Assembly (NCBI GenBank): GCA_041397765.1
Contig: JAWKWA010000005.1
Coordinates: forward strand, 62,001 to 126,000
Reading direction: 5' to 3'
DNA from: JAWKWA01 sp041397765
GTDB lineage: Bacteria > Pseudomonadota > Alphaproteobacteria > Rhizobiales > Hyphomicrobiaceae
DNA: 64,000 nt
Shown here piece after piece: positions 31,379-40,898 of this stretch. A program made the translations under genes and the position numbers. A model generated the notes under the pieces. The model was not told the DNA's origin and did no database searches. It was given only the letters and a program-made list of their open reading frames with translations. How positions within the stretch are numbered: the first letter of the stretch is position 1; each line of letters opens with the position of its first letter.

Positions 31379-34300
31379 TCAGCCCGCCTCGCGATAGGTT
31401 TCGGCGACCGCGAGGTCGACCGAGACGAGCTGGCTGACGCCCTTTTCCGCCATGGTGACGCCGAACAGCCGCTGCATGCGCGCCATGGTCATCGGATGGT
31501 GCGTGATGACGAGGAAGCGCGTCTCGGTCTGCCGTGCCATCTCCTCCATCAGCGTACAGAAGCGATCGACATTGGAATCGTCGAGTGGCGCGTCGACCTC
31601 GTCGAGCACGCAGATCGGCGAGGGATTGGTGAGGAACACCGCAAAGATCAGCGAGAGCGCCGTCAGCGTCTGTTCGCCACCGGACAGCAGCGAGAGCGTG
31701 GCGGGCTTCTTGCCGGGCGGTCGTGCGATGATCTCGAGCCCACCCGCCAGCGGATCGTCGGCCGCCTCGATGAGCTCGAGCCGGGCCTCGCCGCCGCCGA
31801 ACAGCGTGCGGAACAGGTTCTGGAAATGCTGGTCGACGGATCGGAAGGCCTCGTCGAGCCGCTTGCGGCCTTCGCGATTGAGCTTGGCGATGCCCTGGCG
31901 CAGCCGCGCGATCGCCTCCTCCAGGTCGCCGCGCTCCTTGTCGAGGCTCTGATGGCGCTCTTCGATCTCCGTCAGCTCCTCCTCGGCGCGCAGATTGACA
32001 CCGCCGAGGCGCTCGCGATCGTCCTTCAGCCGGACGAGCCGCCTGTCGATCTCGTCGGGATCGGGCAGCGCCTCGTCGGCCGCAAGGCCGGCGAGCGAGA
32101 GGCAGCCGTCGGGCTCGCAGCCGAGCGTCTCGCCGATTCGCCGCGCCTCGGCGGCCCGGCGTTCGCGGGCGGTCTCGAGGCGGACCTCGGTGCGTGCCCG
32201 CGCCTCGCGCGCGGCGGCGAGCTCGGCTTGCGTCTCGCGCAGGATGCGGGCGGCGTCGCGCTGGCGGCTGTCGGCCTCGGCCAGCCGGTCGGCGACGGCG
32301 CCCCGCTCGCTTTCGGCTTTGGCAATCTCCTCGGCGAGCCGCGTACGGCGCTCGGCGAGGGCCGCCGGCACGCCCTCGAGGCCGTCGCGCTCGCGGCGGG
32401 TCTCGGCGATCCGCTGGCCGACCGCGACCCGCTGGGCCTCGGCCATGCTTGCCCGGTTGCGCCAGCGCCCGATCTCCTGGCCGAGTGCCTCGATGCGGGC
32501 CGTCCGCGCCCTGAGCTCCCGCTCGATCGTCTGGAGGCGCGCCTGCGCATCGGCGACGAGGCCGCGATGGCGCTCGGCCTCGAGCCGCAGCTCGGCGAGC
32601 GCGCCGTCGCGATCGGCCGCTTCGGGCAGCCCCGCCAGCTCTTCGGCGAGCCTGTCCCGCGCCCCCCGGTGCTCGGCGATCATGGCCTCGATGCGTTCGC
32701 GCGTCTCGAGCAGGGTCCGGGCCCGCTGCTCGGCCTCGCGCACGATGCGGTCCGAGCGGTTGAGCTGGTCGAGCGCGGCGGCGTGGCTCGCCTGCTCGCG
32801 CTTCAGATCGGCGCGGAAGGAGCGCTCGGCAGCCTCGGCGCGCTCGCGCCCGGCGATCGCCATCGCCACCTTCTCCTCGGCCTCGGCCATCGCCTCGCCG
32901 GCGATCTCCTCCTCCGCCTCGATCTCTTCCAGGCGATTGATCTGGGCGAGCCGTTGTGCCGCCGCGCTCGGCGCATCCGCCGCCCGGATGACACCGTCCC
33001 AGCGCCACAGCGCGCCGGCCCGCGAGACCAGCCGCTGGCCGGGCGCGAGCTGGCTCTGCAGCCGCGGCCCGTCGGCATCGGCGACGATGCCGATCTGCGC
33101 GAGCCTGCGGGCGAGCTCGGGCGGTCCCTTGACCCGTGTCGAGAGCGCGATGGCGCCCTCCGGCAGCGCCGGATCGTCCGCGCCCGCGGCAACGAGGCTC
33201 CAGCGCGTCGGCGCCTCGGCTTCGCTCGGCAGGTCGAGATCCTCGCCGATCGCCGCCCCGAGCGCGGCCTCGAAGCCCGGCACCACCTTGATGCGGTCGA
33301 GCACCGGGGGAAAAGCCGATCCACCCGGCCGCGCGAAGATGCGCCTGAGCGTCGCCCCCTCGGTCGCGAGCCGCTCGGCGCTCAGTCGCGCCGCGGTCAG
33401 CTCCTGGCGCAACGTCTCGAGCCGCGCTGCCTCGGCCCGGCTCGCCGCCTCGGCCTCCTCGGCCCGCCGCTCCAGAACCTCGACCGTGAGGCCGATCTCC
33501 TCGGCGCGATGCTGCATGGCCTCGATGTCGGGCCGGTCGGTGCGCTCTGCCTCTGCCGCGATCCGCCGGTCGGTCTCGGCCCGCTCCGCCTCGGCCCGGG
33601 CGATGCGCCCCGCCTCGTCGCGGATCATGGCATCGAGCCGCTGGCGCTCGGCCCGCTCGGTGGCGAGCTCGGCGGTGAGCGCGGTGAGCGCGGCCTCGGC
33701 GATACCGGCTTCCGCACGCGCCTCGGCGAGCGCCCGCTCGGCCGCCGGCCGCCCGTCGTCTCCCTCGCCGGCCTCCGCCAGCATCCGCTCGCGCTCGGTC
33801 TCGAGCCGCTCGATTTCCTCGGCGGCCTCCTCGACCTGCTCGCCGGCCCGTACCTCGTCGGCGCGGAGCTGGCCGATGCGCTGGTCGAGCTCGCTCGAGC
33901 GCTCGCGGGCCCGCGTCTCCTCGCGGCCGAGCCCGTCCTCCTCGACCTTGAGGCGCTGCAGGATGGCGGCGGCCCGTGCCTCGCCCTCGCGCAGCCGGGG
34001 AAGCGCCTCGGCAGCCTCGGCCTCGGCCCGGATCGCCTTCGCCTCCGCTTCGGTCGCAAGGCCGACGAGCGCCAGCACCTCCATCAGGCCGGCCTCCTCG
34101 CTCTCGACCTGCGCGAGCGCGGCGATCCAGGCGAGGTGCAGTCCGACCGCCTCGAGCTTGCGGATGTCCTCGGAGATCTCGCGGAAGCGCTTGGCCTGGC
34201 GGGCCTGGCGCTTGAGGCCGTTCATCTGGCTGGCGATTTGGCCGAGCACGTCGGCGACGCGGGCGAGATTGGTCTCGGCCGCTTTCAGCCTGAGCTCGGC

Positions 34301-34837
34301 CTCGTGGCGGCGACTGTAGAGGCCGGCCGTTCCTGCGGCGTCCTCGAGGATGCGGCGGCGCTGCTCGGGCCGGGCGTTGACGATCTCCGAGATCTGGCCC
34401 TGCCGCACCAGCGCCGGCGAGCGCGCGCCAGTCGCCGCGTCCTCGAACAACAGCTTGACGTCGCGCGCCCTCGCCTCCGCGCCGTTGACCCGGTAGCTCG
34501 ACCCCGCTTCCCGCTCGATCCGGCGGGTGACCTCGATGAGGTCGCTGCCGTTGAACTCGGCCGGGGCCCGGCGGTCGGAATTGTCGATGAGGATCGCCAC
34601 CTCGGCGTGGTTTCGCGCCGGGCGGCCTTGCGTGCCCGCGAAGATGACGTCGTCCATGGCCGAGGCGCGCATGCTCTTGTGCGAGGTCTCGCCCATGACC
34701 CAGCGCAGCGCCTCGAGCAGGTTCGACTTCCCGCAGCCGTTCGGCCCGACCACACCGGTCAGGCCGGGCTCGATCAGGAGCTCGGTCGGCTCGACGAAGG
34801 ATTTGAAGCCGGTCAGCCTCAGACGTTTGATATGCAC
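31379..34837 (-). CDS. smc: Chromosome segregation protein SMC
   Basis: The 1152-residue ATPase has the N-terminal Walker A head (GPNGCGKSN, residues 31-39) and two long Glu/Arg/Ala-rich coiled coils. These flank a hinge near 500-630 (KVVPGFEAALGAAIGEDLDL). The C-terminal head has the signature LLSGGEQTLTALSLIFA and Walker B VLDEVDAPLDDSN. SMC dimers with ScpA/ScpB compact and separate chromosomes. Length is typical. A DsbA-like gene precedes it on the same strand 60 bp away, an arrangement found in related genomes. Confidence 0.95.
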   Translation of the reverse strand: MHIKRLRLTGFKSFVEPTELLIEPGLTGVVGPNGCGKSNLLEALRWVMGETSHKSMRASAMDDVIFAGTQGRPARNHAEVAILIDNSDRRAPAEFNGSDLIEVTRRIEREAGSSYRVNGAEARARDVKLLFEDAATGARSPALVRQGQISEIVNARPEQRRRILEDAAGTAGLYSRRHEAELRLKAAETNLARVADVLGQIASQMNGLKRQARQAKRFREISEDIRKLEAVGLHLAWIAALAQVESEEAGLMEVLALVGLATEAEAKAIRAEAEAAEALPRLREGEARAAAILQRLKVEEDGLGREETRARERSSELDQRIGQLRADEVRAGEQVEEAAEEIERLETERERMLAEAGEGDDGRPAAERALAEARAEAGIAEAALTALTAELATERAERQRLDAMIRDEAGRIARAEAERAETDRRIAAEAERTDRPDIEAMQHRAEEIGLTVEVLERRAEEAEAASRAEAARLETLRQELTAARLSAERLATEGATLRRIFARPGGSAFPPVLDRIKVVPGFEAALGAAIGEDLDLPSEAEAPTRWSLVAAGADDPALPEGAIALSTRVKGPPELARRLAQIGIVADADGPRLQSQLAPGQRLVSRAGALWRWDGVIRAADAPSAAAQRLAQINRLEEIEAEEEIAGEAMAEAEEKVAMAIAGRERAEAAERSFRADLKREQASHAAALDQLNRSDRIVREAEQRARTLLETRERIEAMIAEHRGARDRLAEELAGLPEAADRDGALAELRLEAERHRGLVADAQARLQTIERELRARTARIEALGQEIGRWRNRASMAEAQRVAVGQRIAETRRERDGLEGVPAALAERRTRLAEEIAKAESERGAVADRLAEADSRQRDAARILRETQAELAAAREARARTEVRLETARERRAAEARRIGETLGCEPDGCLSLAGLAADEALPDPDEIDRRLVRLKDDRERLGGVNLRAEEELTEIEERHQSLDKERGDLEEAIARLRQGIAKLNREGRKRLDEAFRSVDQHFQNLFRTLFGGGEARLELIEAADDPLAGGLEIIARPPGKKPATLSLLSGGEQTLTALSLIFAVFLTNPSPICVLDEVDAPLDDSNVDRFCTLMEEMARQTETRFLVITHHPMTMARMQRLFGVTMAEKGVSQLVSVDLAVAETYREAG

Positions 34838-34897
34838 GCGGTCATCGCCCTCCGCGGCCCGCCGCCGAGACGATCGGGCCGGCCCTGTCGCGTGCGA

Positions 34898-35722
34898 TCA
34901 GCCCGGGCTCGCCGCTGCGACGGGCGAGGCGAGCAGGGGATCGACGTTCTGGCGGAACTCCTCGAAGGTGAGCATCGAGCGGACCTTGCGATCGTTGAAG
35001 AAGAAGGTCGGCGTCCCCGACACGCCGAGCTCGCGCGCCCGTTCCTTAACCCATTTCAGTCCCTGCTCTATCTCATGATTCGTCAGGCACTTGTCAAAAT
35101 CGGCCCGGCTCATGCCGACTTTGGCGGCGACCTGATAGATGGCGTCGAGCCGGACCTCCTGCGAGACCCAGCTCGCCTGCTCCTTCAGGTAGAGCTCGTA
35201 CAGCTTGAAATAGCTCTCCTTGGGTGCGCAGCGCGTGACGATCCAGGCCGTGCCGGAGGAATGGCCGATCGGGAACTCGCGCAGCACCCAGCGGACCAGT
35301 CCCTTGTCGATATAGGCCTTCTTGACCTTGGGGAACGTCTCGGCATGGAAGGCGCGGCAATAGGGGCAGGTGAGCGAAGCATATTCGACGACGGTGACGG
35401 GGGCGTCGGGGCTGCCGATCACATAGTCGCCGAGCGGTCCGGCCATGGCGAGATCGGTCATGGTCGGATGCTCGATGACCTTGCGCCCGCCGGTCTCGGG
35501 GCCCGCCGGCATCTCATAGCCCGCCCGGCCGCCGACATAGGCGGTGGTTCCGGCCGCACCCGTCGTCATCGAGGTGGTGGCGACGTCGGAGCTGCTGCCG
35601 GCCCCGTTTTCGACCGCCGCCGTCGGCAGTCCGCCGGCGCCGCCGCCGCAGCCCGCGAGTGCGAGAAGCGCCAAGCCGGCGACGACGAGGCCCATGCCCT
35701 TCAGACCGACCAGACGCTCCAT
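34898..35722 (-). CDS. DsbA-family thiol-disulfide protein, lipoprotein
   Basis: The 274-residue protein has a lipoprotein signal (LALLALAGCGGG with lipobox LAGC near residue 25), a Gly/Thr-rich linker and a DsbA/thioredoxin-like domain. The redox motif is CPYC in ASLTCPYCRAFHAETFPKVK, and the cis-Pro is in GVSGTPTFFFND. It would act in the cell envelope on disulfides, as in BdbD/DsbG-like proteins. ATG 35722 (MERLVGL) is chosen because GAGGAG lies 9 nt upstream. The next gene upstream is a paralogue on the same strand. Confidence 0.85.
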   Translation of the reverse strand: MERLVGLKGMGLVVAGLALLALAGCGGGAGGLPTAAVENGAGSSSDVATTSMTTGAAGTTAYVGGRAGYEMPAGPETGGRKVIEHPTMTDLAMAGPLGDYVIGSPDAPVTVVEYASLTCPYCRAFHAETFPKVKKAYIDKGLVRWVLREFPIGHSSGTAWIVTRCAPKESYFKLYELYLKEQASWVSQEVRLDAIYQVAAKVGMSRADFDKCLTNHEIEQGLKWVKERARELGVSGTPTFFFNDRKVRSMLTFEEFRQNVDPLLASPVAAASPG

Positions 35723-35790
35723 CCCGTTCATCTCCTCGCCGGCATCGTCTTCGAGCCGTCGCGCCCGCCCTCCGGGCGGGACGCCGTGCC

Positions 35791-36765
35791 TCAACCCTTC
35801 AACCAGGGCGCCATCACCTTCTCGATGTCCTCGATGCTGTGGCCTTCCTTCAGCTTGATGCCGTTGACGAACAGCGTCGGCGTCGCCTCGACGCCGAAAT
35901 CCTTCGAGGCCGTCTCGCGGATCTGTTTGATGCCGTCGAGCAGCGACTTGTCGGCGAGGCAGGACTTGAAGCTCTCCTCGGTGAAGCCGGCTTGCTTAGC
36001 CATGTCGAGCAGCCGCGGCACCGGGTCGCCCTCGGCGAAGGCCCATGCCTGCTGCGTTTCGAACATGACGGCGATGAACGGGAAATAGCGCACCGGCCCG
36101 CTGCAGCGGGCCAGCATCGACGCCGCCGCCGCGAGATTGTCGAGCGGGAACTCGCGGAAGATGAAGCGCACCTTGCCGGTGTCGATGTAGCGCGCCTTCA
36201 GCGCCGGCATCGTGTCCTTGTAGAACTCGGCGCAGTGCGGGCAGGTCATCGAGGCATATTCGACGATCGTCACCGGGGCATTGGCGTCGCCCATCACCAT
36301 GTCGGGGAGCGGCCCGGGCGCCATCAGCTTGTCGAGCGGCACGTCGGGTGCCGGCGCATCGGCGGCGGCGGTGGACGTTGCCGGTGCTGCGGTCGTGGAG
36401 CCTTCGGCGGTCGCGGTGCTGCCCGACGAGCCGCCCGTGGACGTGCTACCCGACGAGGAATCTCCCGACGACGAACCGCCCGACGACGAACCGCCCGACG
36501 ACGAACCGCCCGATGACGTGCTGCCGGCCGACGAGCTGGCCGACCCCTCCGACGATCCGCTCGAGGAGGTTCCACTCGTCGAGGTTCCGCTCGTCGAGGT
36601 TCCAGAGCTCGAGGAGCCGGCCGTCGGCGTCGCGCTCGAGCCGACCATCGGCGGCGCGTCGTAAGCCGCGAAATAGATCGCAACGCCGACCGCCAGCGCC
36701 ACCAGCGCCGCGATCACCACCAGCATGCCGCTCGATCCGCCGCCCTGTTGTCCCTGTCCCGCCAC
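35791..36765 (-). CDS. Membrane-anchored DsbA-family protein with Ser/Gly linker
   Basis: The 324-residue protein starts at GTG 36765 behind GGAGAGG. It has one N-terminal membrane helix (GMLVVIAALVALAVGVAIYF), a Ser/Gly/Thr-only linker of about 80 residues with GGSSS repeats, and a DsbA-like domain with CPHC in ASMTCPHCAEFYKDTMPALK. The cis-Pro segment is VEATPTLFVNG. The linker DNA holds 15-bp tandem repeats (36467-36515). The domain is a paralogue of the neighbour. A longer upstream open frame exists but lacks a ribosome binding site. Confidence 0.85.
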   Translation of the reverse strand: MAGQGQQGGGSSGMLVVIAALVALAVGVAIYFAAYDAPPMVGSSATPTAGSSSSGTSTSGTSTSGTSSSGSSEGSASSSAGSTSSGGSSSGGSSSGGSSSGDSSSGSTSTGGSSGSTATAEGSTTAAPATSTAAADAPAPDVPLDKLMAPGPLPDMVMGDANAPVTIVEYASMTCPHCAEFYKDTMPALKARYIDTGKVRFIFREFPLDNLAAAASMLARCSGPVRYFPFIAVMFETQQAWAFAEGDPVPRLLDMAKQAGFTEESFKSCLADKSLLDGIKQIRETASKDFGVEATPTLFVNGIKLKEGHSIEDIEKVMAPWLKG

Positions 36766-36929
36766 GTCTGCCTCTCCGTCGTCGTTGCGTTCCGGCCGCG
36801 CAGGCACGCGACCACCCGGCCGCCCGCTCGAGGGCGGCGGCTGTTCCGTTCGTCCCTTAGCATGGAATCGCCGGCCGGGCAGGGGTCTCTCGGTCACAAT
36901 CGCGCGGCGGCCGCGGAGGCGATCGCGCG

Positions 36930-37883
36930 TCAGGGCGCGCGCTCCTTGGGCGTCGTTTCGCCTTCGCCGCCGCCGCCCGGTCGCGTCGCCGACCCGGCCG
37001 CCTTGCCCGCCGGTGTCGTCGCGGCCTCCAGGACCTCGATCTGCTCGGGCACCATGACGCGGATCAGCGGCCCGTTGCGGCTCTCGACGAACCCGCGCAC
37101 CCGGATGCGCCGGCGCTTCAGTCCGGCGAGATCGAGGCCGCTCCGCTCGATCGCCTTGCGGTCGCGTGCCGAAATCGAGACGGTGAAATCCGTTCGCCAG
37201 TTCTGGCCGAAATTCAGATAGATGCGGCGGCCCCTCGTCGAGATCTCCCGGATGACGCCCTCGACGATTTCGAAGCGCTGCTCGAAGCGGGCGAGCTCGC
37301 GCGAGCGGGCGGCCGGGCGGATCTGGTAGGCCGCGTGCCGCCAGAGGCCCCGGCCGGCCTTGCGCGCCTGCGCCTCGAGGACGATGAGGTGGACGAGGCA
37401 GGCCCGCCGGGCCGGTGCGTCCTGCCAGCCGCGCATCGGATCGACCCGCGCATGGCCGGCCTCGACCAGCACCGTGGCGAGCGACCGTTTCGCCCCTTCA
37501 TCGCCGATGACCAGATCGGCGAGCCGCCGGCCATAGCGATCCGGCTGGCCGGCGACATAGGCGATGCCCGCCGAGCGCCCGAGCACGAGTTCGGCCAGAA
37601 GCTCGCGCGCCTGGAGCGCCGGCGGCCAGTCCTGCGCCTCCCCTCCCTCGGGCGGATAGGGCGCTACGATGCCGGCGAGGCGGACGACCGTGCGGTCGTC
37701 GAGCTCGACCGTGTCGCCGTCGCGCACCGCGACGACTGCCCGCGTCACATCCGGCCCGACCGCGCAGGCGTCCGCGGGCTCATCGGCGAGGCCGGCTCCC
37801 GCACTCGAGCCGAGGACGATCGCCAGCCAGATGGCGAGGCCGGCGCGCCTTTGCCCGCGCCATGCCCCGCCGCCAGCCGGCAT
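36930..37883 (-). CDS. Secreted thermonuclease-family (SNase-like) protein
   Basis: The 317-residue protein has a signal peptide (LAIWLAIVLGSSAGAGLADE) and an SNase-like barrel from about residue 45 (VVAVRDGDTVELDDRTVVRL), with RYGRRLADL as the following active-site region and VEAGHARVDP near the end. The second half (IYLNFGQNWRTDFTVSISAR, RIRVRGFVESRNGPLIRVMV) is a C-terminal OB-like extension seen in alphaproteobacterial relatives. The classical nuclease Arg/Glu residues cannot all be placed, so activity is not certain. ATG 37883 is chosen for the signal peptide. Confidence 0.7.
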   Translation of the reverse strand: MPAGGGAWRGQRRAGLAIWLAIVLGSSAGAGLADEPADACAVGPDVTRAVVAVRDGDTVELDDRTVVRLAGIVAPYPPEGGEAQDWPPALQARELLAELVLGRSAGIAYVAGQPDRYGRRLADLVIGDEGAKRSLATVLVEAGHARVDPMRGWQDAPARRACLVHLIVLEAQARKAGRGLWRHAAYQIRPAARSRELARFEQRFEIVEGVIREISTRGRRIYLNFGQNWRTDFTVSISARDRKAIERSGLDLAGLKRRRIRVRGFVESRNGPLIRVMVPEQIEVLEAATTPAGKAAGSATRPGGGGEGETTPKERAP

Positions 37884-37894
37884 CGCCCGCCCGC

Positions 37895-39085
37895 TCAATG
37901 CTCCTCGCGCGAGAACAGATAGATGAAGGTCGCCCCGGCGAGCAGGAGCCCGAAGGTCAGGTGCAGCGTCGAGAAGATTTCCGCCGGGGCCGCTCCCTGC
38001 TGCGTCATCGAGGCGACCAGCCGGCCCGACAGCGGCTGCAACAGCCCGGCGCCGGCGAAGAACAGGAAGTTGATCGAGGTGATGCCGCGCCCGAGCAGGT
38101 GGGCCGGAAAGTAGCGCCGGGCATGGGCGAGCAGGCTCGTATAGGTCATGCCGACCGCTCCGATCGCCGCGAGCAGCCCCGTCGCCGGTCCGACCGTAAG
38201 GCCGGGAATGAGCGCAAGCGTGAGAAACAGCCCCGCCGTCGCCAGGCTGCCGACGATGACGACCGGCTTGTGCCAGCCGACCATCCGGTCGATCGGCCCA
38301 TAGATCAGCGGCCCGAGCGACATCGCCACGGCCATGGCGAGCACGGCATTGCCCCGCGGCACCGGCTCGAGGCCGTGCACCTCGGCGAAATAGGGCCCGA
38401 TCCACAGGCCCCGCTCCGCCAGCATGACCGCATAGGAGACGAGCGTGATCGGCAGGAGCGGCAGGAGCGCCCGGATCGACAGGATCTCGACGAGGCCGCT
38501 GATCGGCCCGGCACGGTCCGTCCCGCTCTCGGGCGCGGCGCGCGGCGGATCGCGGACGAAGGCGAGCACCATGAGCGCGGCGAGGGCCGTCACCCCGGCG
38601 ATGACGACGAAGGCCGGCCGCCAGCCGATCGCCTCGCTCGCCTTGGCGAGCGGCGTCGCCCCGAGCAGATTGCCGAGGCTGCCGAAGCCGAGCAGGATGG
38701 CGGAATAATAGGCAAAGCGGCTGGCCGGCTGCGTGCGCCCGAAGGTGTAGAGCGCGCCCATGTAGATCGGCGAGCAGCCGAGGCCGATGAGCCCGTTGGC
38801 GAGCATGCAGGCCTCGGCCGACTGCGCCCGCGACAGCAGGAAGGCACCGGCGACGGCGGCCACCATGAAGGCCGGCACCGTCCGGCGCGGCCCGAGCCGG
38901 TCGAGCGCAATGCCGACGATGAACTGCGACAGCGCGAAAACCCAGAACCAGGTCGCCGAGATATTGCCGAGATCGGCGGCCGAGAGCCCGATCTCGGTGG
39001 CGAGCTCGGGGGCGATCACCGCCAGGAACGAGCGGTAGAACTGGCTGAGCGTATAGGCGATGAGGAAGACGAGAAACGCGGTCAC
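37895..39085 (-). CDS. MFS transporter
   Basis: The core of 396 residues has twelve hydrophobic segments and major-facilitator loop motifs such as DRLGPRRTVPAF between helices 2 and 3 and GWRPAFVVIAG. Substrate is unknown. The start is doubtful: GTG 39085 begins at the first helix, while the frame stays open to TTG 39310. That would add 75 Arg/Gly/Ala-rich residues encoded by tandem CGCCCGCCCGTCGCC repeats. Four bases of DNA overlap are absent; the nuclease gene follows 11 bp downstream. Confidence 0.75.
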   Translation of the reverse strand: MTAFLVFLIAYTLSQFYRSFLAVIAPELATEIGLSAADLGNISATWFWVFALSQFIVGIALDRLGPRRTVPAFMVAAVAGAFLLSRAQSAEACMLANGLIGLGCSPIYMGALYTFGRTQPASRFAYYSAILLGFGSLGNLLGATPLAKASEAIGWRPAFVVIAGVTALAALMVLAFVRDPPRAAPESGTDRAGPISGLVEILSIRALLPLLPITLVSYAVMLAERGLWIGPYFAEVHGLEPVPRGNAVLAMAVAMSLGPLIYGPIDRMVGWHKPVVIVGSLATAGLFLTLALIPGLTVGPATGLLAAIGAVGMTYTSLLAHARRYFPAHLLGRGITSINFLFFAGAGLLQPLSGRLVASMTQQGAAPAEIFSTLHLTFGLLLAGATFIYLFSREEH

Positions 39086-39696
39086 GGCCGGCCGCGCCGC
39101 TTCCCGAGGCGCGCCCGCCCGTCGCCCGCCCGCCCGTCGCCCGCCCGCTCGTCGCGCGCCCGCCCGTTGCGTCCCGGCATCCGTCCCTCCCCTCGCTCCC
39201 CGCCGCCCGAGCCTGCCCGCGCTTCCGGCAACCGGGCGGCTGCCTCCGCGAGTTCTCCGTGAAATGGCCGGCCCGTCAAGTGCCCCATCGAGTGCCCCAT
39301 CGAGTGCCAAGCAGCGCCGGCAGGCTCACGGACGCCATTCCGTCACAATGCGGCCGCATGATCGAAGGCTGCGGGATCAATGGGTTGCGTTGGCGGACGG
39401 CGAACCGGCGGCTGGCCGCGAGGGGCCGTTTGCGATGACGGTGTGTGCCGCCTCCGACGAGGAAGGTGGCCGAGGCCTCGCCTCTTGCGCGCCTCGCCCT
39501 GGCGGATATGCGGACACGCCATGCAACTCATGCGGTCATGACGGAATGGACATGACGGAATGGACTGGCCCGTCTCCGCGTTCTCGATGGTCGCCGTTTC
39601 GGCTTCGCCCGTTCCGGACGGGTGTTCGAAGGCGCACCGGAGGGACGGGCGGCGCGTTGCTGCCGCTCCGTGACGATGTATCGAGGAGGATGGTTC
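39086..39696. other. Gene-poor region with short tandem repeats
   Basis: This 611-bp stretch has no gene I can support. It holds GC-rich repeats near 39113-39175 (possible extra N terminus of the MFS protein), two copies of GTGCCCCATCGA-like units near 39281-39307, and a perfect 14-bp tandem duplication CATGACGGAATGGA around 39537-39564. The region carries the promoter of the secreted protein gene at 39697, but no clear -35/-10 pair was found. Confidence 0.5.
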
Positions 39697-40209
39697 ATGA
39701 GGCGTTGGCTGATGGGGGCGGCGCTGCTCGCCGCGGGATCGTGCGTCGAGCCGGCCGCATCCGAGGAATGGACGGTGGACGTGGCGAGCGCCGATGTCGA
39801 TGACGGCGGCTCGGTCGCCGGGCTCGCCGGGCGCTGGGCCGGCGAGGGTTCGGTCCGCTACACCAGCGGACGCACCGATCCCTTCAAATGCGTCGTCACC
39901 TATTTCACCGACGAGAGCGCGAGCAAGGTCCGCCAGAACCTTCGCTGCAACAATGGCGACATGCAGATCCAGCTGAAGAGCGACTGGCAGGTCGACGGCT
40001 CGAGCATCACCGGCACCTGGCAGGAGACCAAATACGACCTGTCGGGCACGCTGATGGGCCACGTCGCCTCGGATGGGGTCAGCCTCTATGCCGAGAACGA
40101 GTTCGCGAGCGCGGCCATTTATGTCCGCACTTCGGGCTGCGAGCAGAGCGTCACCATGACCTTTTCCAAGCAGGTCGAGGAGCTGACGGCGCGGCTACGG
40201 CGCTGCTGA
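39697..40209 (+). CDS. Secreted conserved hypothetical protein
   Basis: The 170-residue protein has a signal or lipoprotein-like N terminus (MRRWLMGAALLAAGSCVEPA). A beta-rich domain follows with WAGEGSVRYTSGRTDPFKCV, LRCNNGDMQIQLKSDWQVDG and SSITGTWQETKYDLSGTLMG. This pattern is common among uncharacterised secreted proteins of rhizobia. CGAGGAGG precedes the ATG. The two core Cys residues could form a disulfide. No function can be given. Confidence 0.75.
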   Translation: MRRWLMGAALLAAGSCVEPAASEEWTVDVASADVDDGGSVAGLAGRWAGEGSVRYTSGRTDPFKCVVTYFTDESASKVRQNLRCNNGDMQIQLKSDWQVDGSSITGTWQETKYDLSGTLMGHVASDGVSLYAENEFASAAIYVRTSGCEQSVTMTFSKQVEELTARLRRC

Positions 40210-40284
40210 TCCGGCGGCTCCGCCGCTGTCGACCCCACGGCTCCGCCGCGGTCGAAGCCGTGGCCGGCCGGCAGCCGGCGCGCC

Positions 40285-40548
40285 TCAATCCCGGTCTCGC
40301 AGCTTGTCGATCGTGCGCTTCAGCTCGCGCGATCGCTTGTCCTCGGGCGAGCCCCGTCCAAGCACGAGCAGGACCAGCAGGAGCGGCGGCATGAAGAAGC
40401 ACGCCGTCGCCCACTGGTCGGTACTGCGCCGCTTCAGCGCCGCGACGAGGAAGCCGAGCGCCGAGGCGATCACCGCCGCGATGCCATAGAGCGTCGCCCA
40501 TTGCACGACGCCGAAATTCTGGAGCTCGCCGAGATCGATCTGCAACAT
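40285..40548 (-). CDS. Small membrane protein, unknown function
   Basis: The 87-residue protein has two hydrophobic segments (LYGIAAVIASALGFLVAAL and CFFMPPLLLVLLVLG) and a charged tail ending SRELKRTIDKLRDRD. ATG 40548 is preceded by a weak AGAGA. An upstream extension of 51 residues is Arg-rich and not convincing. It converges on the secreted protein gene. No family recognised. Confidence 0.5.
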   Translation of the reverse strand: MLQIDLGELQNFGVVQWATLYGIAAVIASALGFLVAALKRRSTDQWATACFFMPPLLLVLLVLGRGSPEDKRSRELKRTIDKLRDRD

Positions 40549-40898
40549 GGCCGTTCTCTGTCGCCGCAATCCGGCGATGCCGTGCGGACCCTCTGCAATC
40601 TGGACGATGTCGCCCATCGGGACGGCGAAGCTGCAATGGCGGTCGGGCCGCCCGCTCCGGACGGCACGACACCTCGCAAGTCTGTCTCCCAGACCATTCA
40701 TATGGAAGCAAAAAATTACACTTCAAGGCGCTTTCGGCTGCAACCGCGAAGCCGTCCGGCAGAGCCGGCACTTGCCGGCAGTCCCCTGTAAACCTTGTCT
40801 CGAGGTTACAACCGTAACGGTGCTGGCCGGTTGTGCTCAATCGGGTTCACTGGTAGCCTTCCGCGACGCCGGAAACCACAGGGGATGAGGAGGATCGC
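40549..40898. promoter_or_regulatory. Divergent control region with two dyads
   Basis: The 350-bp gap between the small membrane protein and the YbjN gene holds no further gene. A hairpin GCCGGCA-CT-TGCCGGC lies near 40764-40780. An imperfect operator-like dyad, TGTAAACCT (40787-40795) and AGGTTACA (40803-40810), sits about 90 bp before the YbjN start. An AT-rich patch (CATATGGAAGCAAAAAATTA) near 40700 may serve as promoter for either gene. Confidence 0.35.

Noticed and set aside
31496..36088. A 1530-codon open frame antisense to smc and the DsbA-like genes
   Set aside because: It spans several well-supported minus-strand genes and gives Arg/Leu/Gly-rich sequence without recognisable folds; antisense frames are often open at this GC content.
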